The notes beneath the pieces are model-generated. The model saw nothing but the letters and a program-made list of their open reading frames with translations, did not search any database and was not told where the DNA came from. Position numbers and translations under genes: made by a program. A stretch of DNA of 33,314 nucleotides from Fimenecus sp045613685 (lineage in GTDB: Bacteria > Bacillota > Clostridia > Oscillospirales > Acutalibacteraceae): assembly GCA_045613685.1 (NCBI GenBank), contig JAZLBL010000008.1:1-33314 (forward strand). Reading direction: 5' to 3'. Shown piece by piece: positions 24,589 through 32,327 of this stretch (position 1 is the first letter of the stretch; every line of letters starts with the position of its first letter).

Positions 24589-27063
24589 ATGGCAAATCAA
24601 AGAAGTAAAAAAACTAATTCTAGAAGTAAAAAGCAAAATACAAAAAAGAGTTTTTCTGTTAATAGACAGTTCAGTGCAATTATTCTCTTTGCTATTGCAA
24701 TTTTGTTGTTATGTCTTGCAATAATAGATGCTGGAGGATTATGGGGAATTCTCAGAACATTCCTTTTTGGTATGTTTGGTTTCTGCACATTCGTTTTTCC
24801 ATTATTACTGTTTGTTGTTGCAATTTTTCTTACTCTCGATAAAACTGATGGTAAATTTACAACAAAACTAATTGAAGTAACTTTAATTATCACAGTTATT
24901 TGTAGTATCTGGCATATAATTGTTTGTGATAGCAACACAGAATTCTTTGTAGCTATAAAAGATGCATATAATACATATCAGATAGATGGCAGTATGCTTG
25001 GTAGTGGTGTATTTGGTGCTATCTTCGGTGGAATCATTCTTTTAATCACTGGTGGAAGCGTTGCTGCGAGCCTTGTAATCGCTTTTATTATTCTTTTTGT
25101 TCTTTTAATGGTTACTTCAAATCTTACTCTCGAAAGACTTTTTAGGGGCATTTCTAAGCCTGTTAAGAAGATTGGTGAAGTAACAGGAGATAAGATTGCA
25201 GAATATGGCGAAAAAATTGAACAACATCATGAAGAAAAAGTTCAGCGAAAGAAAGAATTTATTGCGGATGTTGATTTAGGTCCTGAACCAGAACCTGACG
25301 CAGAAAAAATTCCTTTGTTTAATGAAGAAATTCCTGATGATGATTTAGTGTCTTATTCTACTGTAACAGGGAAAAACATTGATATTGAACCAACAGAAGA
25401 AGTGCCAGTTGAAGAAGAAAAAGTAATTAATCTCGACGATATTATAAAGAAAAATGTTGTTGAAACTGAACCTATTCAAGAGAAAATCGATGAAGTTGTA
25501 GAAACATATGACGATGATGATTGGGAAGAAGAAAAGGTTAAACCATATATTCTTCCACCATTAGAATGTTTAAATTTACCAAAAACTGGTTCTGCTGCCA
25601 ACTATGAAGCAGAGCGTAAAATGAATGCCGAAAAACTTACTAACACATTGAGAAGTTTTGGTGTTGAAACAAAAATTGTTGGTATTTCACCAGGTCCGTC
25701 AGTTACAAGATATGAACTTCAACCTGCTGCAGGTGTTAAAATCAGTAAAATCACAAATCTTGCTGATGATATCGCACTTAATCTTGCTGCATCAGGTGTT
25801 CGTATTGAAGCACCAATTCCTAATAAAGCAGCTGTTGGTATTGAAGTGCCAAATAAAAACAGAAAAATGGTTTCAATGCGCGAAGTAATTGACCAACCAC
25901 AATATAAAGAAGCAAAATCAAAACTTACAGTCGCACTTGGTAAAGATATTACAGGCGAATTCGTGTATTCAGACCTTGTTAAAATGCCACACTTGCTTAT
26001 TGCCGGTACAACTGGTTCTGGTAAATCAGTTTGTCTTAACTCAATGATTGTCAGCATTCTTTATAATGCTACACCTGATGAAGTTAAACTTCTTATGATT
26101 GACCCTAAACAAGTTGAATTTACTGTTTATAATGGTATCCCACATCTTCTTGTTCCCGTTGTTTCAGACCCAAGAAAAGCTTCTGGTGCACTTGCTTGGG
26201 CTGTAACAGAAATGCTTACAAGATATAAAACTTTCTCTGAACATAGTGTTCGTGATATTTCAGGATACAACAGCATCTGCGAAAGCGAAGGCAAAAAGAA
26301 GATGCCACAGATAGTTATCTTCATTGACGAGTTGTCAGACCTTATGATGGCCGCACCGAATGAAGTTGAAGATTCAATTTGTCGTCTTGCACAGATGGCT
26401 CGTGCCGCTGGTATGCACCTTGTAATCGCAACTCAAAGACCATCAGTTGATGTTATTACAGGTATTATCAAAGCAAATATCCCAAGCCGTATTTCACTTT
26501 CTGTTTCATCTCAGGTTGACTCTCGTACAATCATTGACTCTGTTGGTGCAGAGAAACTTCTTGGTAATGGTGATATGCTTTATTATCCTGTTGGTATTCC
26601 AAAACCAATTCGTGTTCAAGGTTGTTATTTGTCTGATAAAGAAGTTGAAAATGTTGTAAACTTTATCAAAAAACAAGAGCAATCTTCTTATGATGACGAT
26701 GTTATAAAGGAAATAGATAAAAATGCCGCAAATAGTGGTGTTAAAAAGAAGGATTCCACACCAAGTGAAGATGGTGAAGCAGGGCCATCTGATGAAATGC
26801 TTCCAAAAGCAATAGAGGTTGTTATTGAGGCTCAATCAGCATCAACAACACTTCTTCAAAGAAAGTTAAAACTTGGTTATGCTCGCGCAGCTCGTATTGT
26901 TGATGAGCTTGAAGAACGCGGAATTATCGGTCCATATGAAGGCGCAAAGCCTCGAAAAGTTCTTGTTTCAAAACAACAGTGGCTTGAAATGAATGCTTTG
27001 GCACAGGGTGGCGCTAATAAATCATATGGTGAAGACGAAAGCGATGAACAAAATTTTGAATAA
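24589..27063 (+). CDS. ftsK: DNA translocase FtsK/SpoIIIE
   Basis: Hexameric septal ATPase that pumps chromosomal DNA during division or sporulation. The 824-residue protein has a basic N-terminal stretch rich in Lys, Ser and Arg, about four membrane segments up to residue 180, and an acidic linker to about 330. The motor has Walker A GTTGSGKS (473-480, Lys479) and Walker B VIFIDELSD (Asp580, Glu581). The C-terminal gamma winged helix starts near EMLPKAIEVV and ends GPYEGAKPRKVLV; it reads KOPS/SRS sequences in known proteins. ATG 24589 is used because GGAG (24577-24580) is 8 bases upstream; the in-frame TTG just before is too close. The 3' end overlaps the ygiQ-like gene by 20 bases. It may serve as SpoIIIE; sporulation cannot be judged from this window. 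Confidence 0.96.
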   Translation: MANQRSKKTNSRSKKQNTKKSFSVNRQFSAIILFAIAILLLCLAIIDAGGLWGILRTFLFGMFGFCTFVFPLLLFVVAIFLTLDKTDGKFTTKLIEVTLIITVICSIWHIIVCDSNTEFFVAIKDAYNTYQIDGSMLGSGVFGAIFGGIILLITGGSVAASLVIAFIILFVLLMVTSNLTLERLFRGISKPVKKIGEVTGDKIAEYGEKIEQHHEEKVQRKKEFIADVDLGPEPEPDAEKIPLFNEEIPDDDLVSYSTVTGKNIDIEPTEEVPVEEEKVINLDDIIKKNVVETEPIQEKIDEVVETYDDDDWEEEKVKPYILPPLECLNLPKTGSAANYEAERKMNAEKLTNTLRSFGVETKIVGISPGPSVTRYELQPAAGVKISKITNLADDIALNLAASGVRIEAPIPNKAAVGIEVPNKNRKMVSMREVIDQPQYKEAKSKLTVALGKDITGEFVYSDLVKMPHLLIAGTTGSGKSVCLNSMIVSILYNATPDEVKLLMIDPKQVEFTVYNGIPHLLVPVVSDPRKASGALAWAVTEMLTRYKTFSEHSVRDISGYNSICESEGKKKMPQIVIFIDELSDLMMAAPNEVEDSICRLAQMARAAGMHLVIATQRPSVDVITGIIKANIPSRISLSVSSQVDSRTIIDSVGAEKLLGNGDMLYYPVGIPKPIRVQGCYLSDKEVENVVNFIKKQEQSSYDDDVIKEIDKNAANSGVKKKDSTPSEDGEAGPSDEMLPKAIEVVIEAQSASTTLLQRKLKLGYARAARIVDELEERGIIGPYEGAKPRKVLVSKQQWLEMNALAQGGANKSYGEDESDEQNFE

Positions 27064-28948
27064 TCAATTCTTACCAATCTCAAAACAAGATATGATTTCT
27101 CGAAACTGGGATGAAGTTGACTTTGTATATGTATCAGGCGATGCTTATGTTGACCATCCTAGTTTTGGTGCATCCATTATTACAAGAGTTCTTGAAAATG
27201 CTGGATATAAAGTAGGTTTTATTTCACAACCCAACTGGACTACCGATACAGATTTTACTGTTTTCGGTAAGCCCAGATTGGGCTTTTTTGTGTCATCTGG
27301 CAATATTGATTCAATGGTTGCACACTACACAGTAGCTAAAAAGAAGAGAAGTACAGATGCATATTCACCCGGTGGAAAATTTGGGTTAAGGCCTGACAGG
27401 GCAGTCATTGTTTATTGTCAGAAAATACGTGAAATTTATGGTGATATTCCTATTATCATTGGTGGACTCGAAGCGTCGCTTCGCCGTTTTGCACATTATG
27501 ATTATTGGGATGATAAAATTAGACCATCTATTCTGTTTGATTCTGGCGCTGACCTTATTTCATATGGTATGGGGGAAAAGCAAACAGTTGAAATTGCAAA
27601 CCGACTTAATAGTGGTGAAAATATTAAAACTATCACAGATGTTAAAGGCACATGCTATGCAGTTCCTGTTACTGAAACGCCTTATATAGGTGTTGAGTGC
27701 CCTTCATTTGATAATGTTTGCAAATCTAAAAAAGAGTATGCTATTTCTTGCAGAATACAACAAGATGAACAAGACCATATTCGTGGTAAAGTTATTAAGC
27801 AACGCCATGGTAAAATGATGCTTGTTCAGAATGTACCAATGGAACCGTTAACAACTGAAGAACTTGATGAAGTTTATGCATTACCATATATGAGAACATA
27901 TCATCCAATATATGAAAAGGACGGGGGAATTCCCGGTATTCAAGAAGTTGAGTTTTCTATTACCCATAACCGTGGTTGTTTTGGTGGTTGTAACTTTTGC
28001 TCAATAGCCTTTCATCAAGGTAGATACATTACTTCAAGAAGTAAAGAATCACTTATTAATGAAGCAAAAATGCTTACTCAATTAGATGGTTTCAAGGGAT
28101 ATATTCACGATATTGGTGGACCAACAGCGAATTTTAGAAGACCATCTTGCGATAAACAAATTAAAAGTGGTTTATGCAAAGGTGAAAAGTGCCTTGCTCC
28201 AGCCCCTTGTCCCGCTCTTATCTCAACTCATGAAGAATACCTTGATATTTTAAGAGAAATACGAAACATTCCAAAAGTAAAAAAAGTATTTATTCGTTCT
28301 GGTATTCGATATGATTATCTTTTGTGTGATAAAAACAATGATTTCTTTAAAGAGTTAGTTAAACATCACGTCAGCGGTCAATTAAAAGTTGCTCCAGAAC
28401 ATTGTTCAGCTGTAGTTCTTGACAAAATGGGTAAACCACATATTGAAGCATATAAAGAATTCTCAAAACGATATTTTAACTTTACAAAATCTATCGGTAA
28501 AGAACAGTATTTAGTCCCTTATCTTATGTCATCACATCCGGGTGCTACTTTAAAAGATGCTGTTGAGTTAGCAGAGTTTATTAAAAACGAAAAGCTTCAT
28601 CCAGAACAAGTTCAGGACTTTTATCCAACGCCTGGCACAATATCTACAGCGATGTATTATACTGAACTTGACCCTTATACATTAGAGCCTGTATTTGTTG
28701 CAAAGACGCCACACGATAAAGCACTTCAACGTGCATTAATGCAATATTTTAATCCTAAGAATTATGATTTAGTATATGAGGCATTAAAAAAGTGTGGTCG
28801 AAGCGATTTAATCGGTACTTCAAATAAATGTTTGATTGCACCAAAATTTAATGACCGTGCACAGAATAATAAAATACAAAACAACAAGAAAGGCTATAAT
28901 AATGGCAGAAAAAAAGTCAATTTACAAAAAAGGAAAAAGAAATCCTAA
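27044..28948 (+). CDS. YgiQ-family radical SAM protein
   Basis: The 634-residue protein has the YgiQ layout. An N-terminal NNQFLPISKQDM start leads into VYVSGDAYVDHPSFG, a conserved region KPRLGFFVSSGNIDSM, and a radical SAM core with the cluster motif C312-x3-C316-x2-C319 (GCFGGCNFCSIAFHQGR). Extra cysteines near residue 380 (CKGEKC and CPAL) are typical of the family. The C-terminus is a basic Lys/Asn-rich tail. The substrate of YgiQ proteins is not known to me. ATG 27044 fits the family start and overlaps ftsK by 20 bases; no strong ribosome binding site is visible, so translational coupling is likely. The 3' end overlaps the next gene by 47 bases. A terminator-like hairpin lies inside the coding region at 27269-27289. 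Confidence 0.9.
   Translation: MNKILNNQFLPISKQDMISRNWDEVDFVYVSGDAYVDHPSFGASIITRVLENAGYKVGFISQPNWTTDTDFTVFGKPRLGFFVSSGNIDSMVAHYTVAKKKRSTDAYSPGGKFGLRPDRAVIVYCQKIREIYGDIPIIIGGLEASLRRFAHYDYWDDKIRPSILFDSGADLISYGMGEKQTVEIANRLNSGENIKTITDVKGTCYAVPVTETPYIGVECPSFDNVCKSKKEYAISCRIQQDEQDHIRGKVIKQRHGKMMLVQNVPMEPLTTEELDEVYALPYMRTYHPIYEKDGGIPGIQEVEFSITHNRGCFGGCNFCSIAFHQGRYITSRSKESLINEAKMLTQLDGFKGYIHDIGGPTANFRRPSCDKQIKSGLCKGEKCLAPAPCPALISTHEEYLDILREIRNIPKVKKVFIRSGIRYDYLLCDKNNDFFKELVKHHVSGQLKVAPEHCSAVVLDKMGKPHIEAYKEFSKRYFNFTKSIGKEQYLVPYLMSSHPGATLKDAVELAEFIKNEKLHPEQVQDFYPTPGTISTAMYYTELDPYTLEPVFVAKTPHDKALQRALMQYFNPKNYDLVYEALKKCGRSDLIGTSNKCLIAPKFNDRAQNNKIQNNKKGYNNGRKKVNLQKRKKKS
27269..27289 (+). other. Terminator-like hairpin inside the ygiQ-like gene
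   Basis: A perfect 7-bp stem, AAGCCCA (27269-27275) with TGGGCTT (27279-27285), has a 3-base loop and runs directly into T6 (27284-27289). It encodes part of the conserved GKPRLGFFV protein segment, so it may be coincidental. Its form is that of an intrinsic terminator about 225 bases into the gene. Confidence 0.45.
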
Positions 28949-29906
28949 CGGTTATTATTCTAATAAGAGAAAACGTAAAGAGAAGATAACAATAATTATT
29001 GCACTAGTATTATTTATATTTTCTCTTGTTATGTCTTTTTTAGATAAAAATGATATCTTCACTTGGAATGATTTAAATAATGCAACAGGTAGCCTTAATG
29101 GCCCTGTAAATCCTAATAGTGACTTTTCAATTTATTATCTTGATGTTGGGCAAGGGGATTGCACAATAATCAAATCAAATGATTCGGTTATGATGATTGA
29201 TACAAGTACAAAAAACCACACACAAGATATTCAAGAAGCGTTGAAATCATTATCCATTGATAAAATTGATTATCTTGTAATCACACATCAACATGATGAC
29301 CATATGGGTAGTGCGAAAAGCATTATTGACAAGTACAAAGTTGAGAATATAATTATGCCGAAGCTTTCAGAAATTAATATGGTTACAACTACAAGCTACG
29401 AAAACTTACTTAACTCAATCGTAGATAAAAAAGTTAATGCAATTCCTGCGACAGTTGGACAAAATTTCTGGTTAGGTGATGCAACAGCGCAAATATTAAA
29501 TCCATCAAAGCAAGACGAAGATTTAAATAATATGTCAATAGTTTTAAAAGTTGTATACGGTGAAACAAGCTTTATTTTCCAAGGAGATGCCGAAAAAACT
29601 GTTGAGAAACAATTGTTAAATTCTGATTTTGACCTTGCAGCAGATGTCATCAAAGTTGGACATCACGGTAGTAATACATCTTCAACTGATAAATATCTCA
29701 AAGCAGTTAATCCTCAATATGCAATAATTTCATGTGGTGCTGACAATAGTTATGGACACCCACATGACGAAGTTATTGAAAGATTGAAAAATAATAATAT
29801 AAGTTTTTATGTTACAGCACAAACAGGGGATATCACTGTAACAAGCGACGGCAAAAATATTGATATTCAAACTCAAAATAAGGAGTGGCTACCAATTTAT
29901 GAATAA
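28902..29906 (+). CDS. Membrane-anchored ComEC/Rec2-like metallo-beta-lactamase hydrolase
   Basis: The 334-residue protein has a very basic first 28 residues and one hydrophobic segment at about 29-47. After a Asn/Gly/Pro-rich spacer comes a metallo-beta-lactamase domain. This is the arrangement of a signal anchor with the enzyme outside the membrane. The domain begins YYLDVGQGDCTII. It has the metal motif H129-x-H131-x-D133-H134 (THQHDDHMG), and later FQGDAEKTVE and KVGHHGSNTSS. These match the isolated ComEC-like hydrolases of Firmicutes. A nuclease or phosphodiesterase role is likely but unproven. ATG 28902 has AAAGG 8 bases upstream; the longer frame lies in the ygiQ-like gene. The stop overlaps the next gene by 8 bases. 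Confidence 0.88.
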   Translation: MAEKKSIYKKGKRNPNGYYSNKRKRKEKITIIIALVLFIFSLVMSFLDKNDIFTWNDLNNATGSLNGPVNPNSDFSIYYLDVGQGDCTIIKSNDSVMMIDTSTKNHTQDIQEALKSLSIDKIDYLVITHQHDDHMGSAKSIIDKYKVENIIMPKLSEINMVTTTSYENLLNSIVDKKVNAIPATVGQNFWLGDATAQILNPSKQDEDLNNMSIVLKVVYGETSFIFQGDAEKTVEKQLLNSDFDLAADVIKVGHHGSNTSSTDKYLKAVNPQYAIISCGADNSYGHPHDEVIERLKNNNISFYVTAQTGDITVTSDGKNIDIQTQNKEWLPIYE

Positions 29907-30123
29907 AGAGTATTATTCAGTCAGCAGAATTGAAAATAATGTTGCTATACTTGAATATCCTGATGAAACTTTTCATGAAGTGGATATTTCGCTTCTACCT
30001 TTTGATGTTAAAGAGGGGAATATCTTAATTAAAACAGATGCAAACCTATTCATTCATGATTTTGATGAAGAAAAATTGAGAAAAGATAGGTTATTAGATT
30101 TACAAAATAAAATTTTTGGATAA
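29899..30123 (+). CDS. Small DUF3006-like protein
   Basis: A 74-residue acidic protein: a beta-strand-rich first part (SVSRIENNVAILEYPDETFHEVDISLLP, quoted here only as the motif E-N-N-V-A-I-L at 12-18 and LLPFDVKEGNIL near 32-43) and a charged helical tail rich in Lys, Asp and Leu. This pattern fits the DUF3006 family, which is commonly found next to ComEC-like hydrolases, as here. ATG 29899 overlaps the end of the hydrolase gene by 8 bases. The nearest AAGGAG is 13 bases away, so coupled translation is likely. The upstream extension to 29860 lies in the hydrolase gene. Function unknown; co-function with the hydrolase is inference. Confidence 0.75.
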   Translation: MNKEYYSVSRIENNVAILEYPDETFHEVDISLLPFDVKEGNILIKTDANLFIHDFDEEKLRKDRLLDLQNKIFG

Positions 30124-30138
30124 ATTATGAAAAATTAC

Positions 30139-30167
30139 TTGCAATACTAAATTTCTTGTGATATAAT
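30139..30167 (+). promoter_or_regulatory. Promoter of rpsB-tsf
   Basis: TTGCAA (30139-30144) and a perfect TATAAT (30162-30167) are 17 bases apart. Transcription would start near 30174, leaving a leader of about 98 bases that contains the folded element at 30184-30244. Confidence 0.8.
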
Positions 30168-30183
30168 TTTTCAGCAATTCGCA

Positions 30184-30244
30184 TGTGCGGTGATTTTAAT
30201 GGTATTGCATACACAGTATGTCCTATTAAAAGTTGACCCGTGCA
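30184..30244 (+). ncRNA. Structured rpsB leader RNA, candidate ribosomal-protein autoregulatory element
   Basis: Three stacked helices can be drawn. The outer one is TGTGCGG (30184-30190) with CCGTGCA (30238-30244), with two G-T pairs. The middle one is TTTTAATGG (30194-30202) with CTATTAAAA (30223-30231), with one G-T pair. The apical one is CATAC (30208-30212) with GTATG (30216-30220) around a 3-base loop. The element ends 13 bases before the AAGGAGG of rpsB. Ribosomal-protein operons are often autoregulated through such leaders. Assignment to a known class is not possible by eye. Confidence 0.6.
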
Positions 30245-30271
30245 GAGGATATAAATAAGGAGGAAAAAACA

Positions 30272-31006
30272 ATGTCAGTAGTATCTATGAAACAGTTACT
30301 CGAGGCAGGTGTTCATTTCGGACACCAAACAAGAAGATGGAACCCTAAAATGGCTGAATACATCTTCACTGAAAGAAATGGTATTTATATCATTGACCTT
30401 CAGAAATCAGTTAAAAAACTTGAAGAGGCTTACAAAGTAATCAGAGAAGTTTCTGAAAATGGTGGCGAAGTTCTTTTTGTAGGCACAAAGAAGCAAGCTC
30501 AAAGCTCAGTTAAGGAAGAAGCAGAACGTTGCGGTATGCCTTATGTTAACGCTCGTTGGCTCGGCGGTATGCTTACAAACTTCACAACAATTAAGCAAAG
30601 AATCAAGAGACTTGCTCACCCCAAAGCTATGCAAGAAGATGGTCCATTTGACCTTCTTCCTAAAAAAGAAGTTGCAAAGTACGAACTCGAAATTGAAAAA
30701 CTTGAAAAGTACATTGGTGGTATCACAGAAATGAAAAAGCAGCCAGCTGCTATGTTCATTGTTGACCCAAGAAAAGAAAAGATTGCAGTTGCTGAAGCTA
30801 AGAAACTTGGTATTCCAGTAATCGCTATCGTTGATACAAACTGTGACCCAGACGATGTTGACTATGTTATCCCTGGTAACGACGATGCTATCCGTGCAGT
30901 TAAGCTTATTGCTGGTGCAATGGCTGACGCTATTATCGAAGGTCGTCAGGGTGAACAGATGGAAGTTGCTGCTGAAGCTGAAGAAGCAGAAGAAGCTGCT
31001 GAATAA
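30272..31006 (+). CDS. rpsB: 30S ribosomal protein S2
   Basis: Structural protein of the small ribosomal subunit. The 244-residue protein starts MSVVSMKQLLEAGVHFGHQTRRWNP, the diagnostic S2 N-terminus. It carries FVGTKKQAQ, RWLGGMLTNF and the PAAMFIVDPRKEKIAVAEA segment, and ends in an acidic Glu/Ala tail. ATG 30272 has AAGGAGG 7-8 bases upstream; an in-frame start at 30233 would lie in the leader and break homology. tsf follows after about 71 bases, the standard bacterial rpsB-tsf order. Confidence 0.98.
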   Translation: MSVVSMKQLLEAGVHFGHQTRRWNPKMAEYIFTERNGIYIIDLQKSVKKLEEAYKVIREVSENGGEVLFVGTKKQAQSSVKEEAERCGMPYVNARWLGGMLTNFTTIKQRIKRLAHPKAMQEDGPFDLLPKKEVAKYELEIEKLEKYIGGITEMKKQPAAMFIVDPRKEKIAVAEAKKLGIPVIAIVDTNCDPDDVDYVIPGNDDAIRAVKLIAGAMADAIIEGRQGEQMEVAAEAEEAEEAAE

Positions 31007-31017
31007 TTTTTGAACTT

Positions 31018-31045
31018 TAGCCCGTGGCTTTACTGTTACGGGCTA
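31018..31045 (+). terminator. rpsB-tsf intergenic hairpin (attenuator-like)
   Basis: An 8-bp perfect stem, TAGCCCGT (31018-31025) with ACGGGCTA (31038-31045), has a 12-base loop and is followed by only four T. It lies 11 bases after the rpsB stop. It may cause partial termination or RNA processing to set the S2 to EF-Ts ratio. Confidence 0.55.
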
Positions 31046-31077
31046 TTTTGAAACTATTACAATTGGAGGAAAAGAAA

Positions 31078-32178
31078 ATGGCATTTACTGCAAAAGACGT
31101 ACAGGCTCTTCGCGAGAAGACAGGCGTTGGTATGATGGATTGTAAAAAAGCTCTTGTTGAAACAGATGGTGATATTGAAAAAGCAATTGAAATTCTTAGA
31201 GAAAAAGGTCTTGCTTCTGCTGCTAAAAAGGCAAGCCGTGTAGCTGCTGAAGGTGTAGTTGCAGCATACAGCGATGCTAATGCAGGTGCTCTTGTTGAAA
31301 TTAACTGTGAAACAGACTTCGTTGCTAAGGGTGAACCATTCGTTAACCTTGCTGCTAAGGTTGTTAAGACAGTTGTTGCTTCAAAGCCTGCTGATGTTGA
31401 AGCTCTTCTTGCAACAAAGGCAGTTGACTCTGACAAAACTGTTGAAGAAGAAGTTCAGGAAGTATTCCTTGCTCTTCGTGAAAATATGAAAGTTCGTAGA
31501 TTTGCTCTTGTTGAAGGACACACAGCAACATACATTCACGCAGGTGGTACTGTTGGCGTTCTTGTTGCATTTGATGTTGATGATGCAACAGCAGCTAAAG
31601 CTGAATTTGATGCAATGGGTAAAAACGTTGCAATGCAGATTGCTGCTATGAACCCAGAATATTTAGGTAAAGCAGACATTTCTGATGAAGAACTTGCAAA
31701 GATGAAATCAATCACAATTGATAGTGCACTCAACAAGCCTGATTCACTTCCAGTTCCAATTCTTAACAGCATTATTACAGAAGCAATTAATGATAAGAAA
31801 TGGAGCGATGAAGACGCAAATATCTATAATGGTCTTGACCAAAAACAGAGAAAGAACTTCGTAAACTTCATTTCAAAAGAAGCTTATGCTACAATGGCTG
31901 AAATCGCTATTGCTCGTAAAGCAGAAATCTCTGAAAACAAAATTTTCGTTGGTCTTGTTCAGGGCCGTCTTGCAAAGCAGATTAAAGAAGTTTGTCTTCT
32001 TGAACAGACATTTGTTCGTTCAGACCTTTTTGATGGCGATGTTAATGGTTACGTTAATTCAGTTGCTAAGGAACTTGGCACTGACATCAAGCTTACAAGC
32101 TTTGTTCGTTTCGAAAAAGGCGAAGGCATTGAAAAGAAAGAAGATAATTTTGCTGCTGAAATCGCAAGCATGATGTAA
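31078..32178 (+). CDS. tsf: Translation elongation factor Ts
   Basis: Guanine-nucleotide exchange factor for EF-Tu. The 366-residue protein has the N-terminal UBA-like helical domain (AFTAKDVQALREKTGVGMMDCKKAL), the EF-Tu-contacting TDFVAK at 79-84, and the core repeats (VGVLVAFDVDD, then MQIAAMNPEYL). The C-terminal segment ends FVRFEKGEGIEKKEDNFAAEIASMM. It is longer than the roughly 290-residue Bacillus protein because of extra sequence in the second half of the core, as in several Clostridia. ATG 31078 follows GGAGG with 9-12 bases spacing. A strong terminator follows. Confidence 0.97.
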   Translation: MAFTAKDVQALREKTGVGMMDCKKALVETDGDIEKAIEILREKGLASAAKKASRVAAEGVVAAYSDANAGALVEINCETDFVAKGEPFVNLAAKVVKTVVASKPADVEALLATKAVDSDKTVEEEVQEVFLALRENMKVRRFALVEGHTATYIHAGGTVGVLVAFDVDDATAAKAEFDAMGKNVAMQIAAMNPEYLGKADISDEELAKMKSITIDSALNKPDSLPVPILNSIITEAINDKKWSDEDANIYNGLDQKQRKNFVNFISKEAYATMAEIAIARKAEISENKIFVGLVQGRLAKQIKEVCLLEQTFVRSDLFDGDVNGYVNSVAKELGTDIKLTSFVRFEKGEGIEKKEDNFAAEIASMM

Positions 32179-32196
32179 TTTCTTATTAAGTCTTTT

Positions 32197-32230
32197 AAGC
32201 ACACGATTTATTTCGTGTGCTTTCTTTTTT
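32197..32230 (+). terminator. Intrinsic terminator of rpsB-tsf
   Basis: A 10-bp perfect stem, AAGCACACGA (32197-32206) with TCGTGTGCTT (32213-32222), has a 6-base loop. It is followed by a C and a T6 run (32225-32230). Confidence 0.94.
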
Positions 32231-32262
32231 ATTCATTATTGATAAAACATTAACGATTAATA

Positions 32263-32292
32263 TTGACAAAATATGTAATAAAAATGTATAAT
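32263..32292 (+). promoter_or_regulatory. Promoter of the terminal epimerase-like gene
   Basis: Perfect TTGACA (32263-32268) and perfect TATAAT (32287-32292) lie 18 bases apart, directly after the tsf terminator. The predicted start near 32299 gives a leader of about 29 bases. Confidence 0.85.
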
Positions 32293-32327
32293 AAATTCGT
32301 ATGAAATATATAGATGGGGGTATTCCT

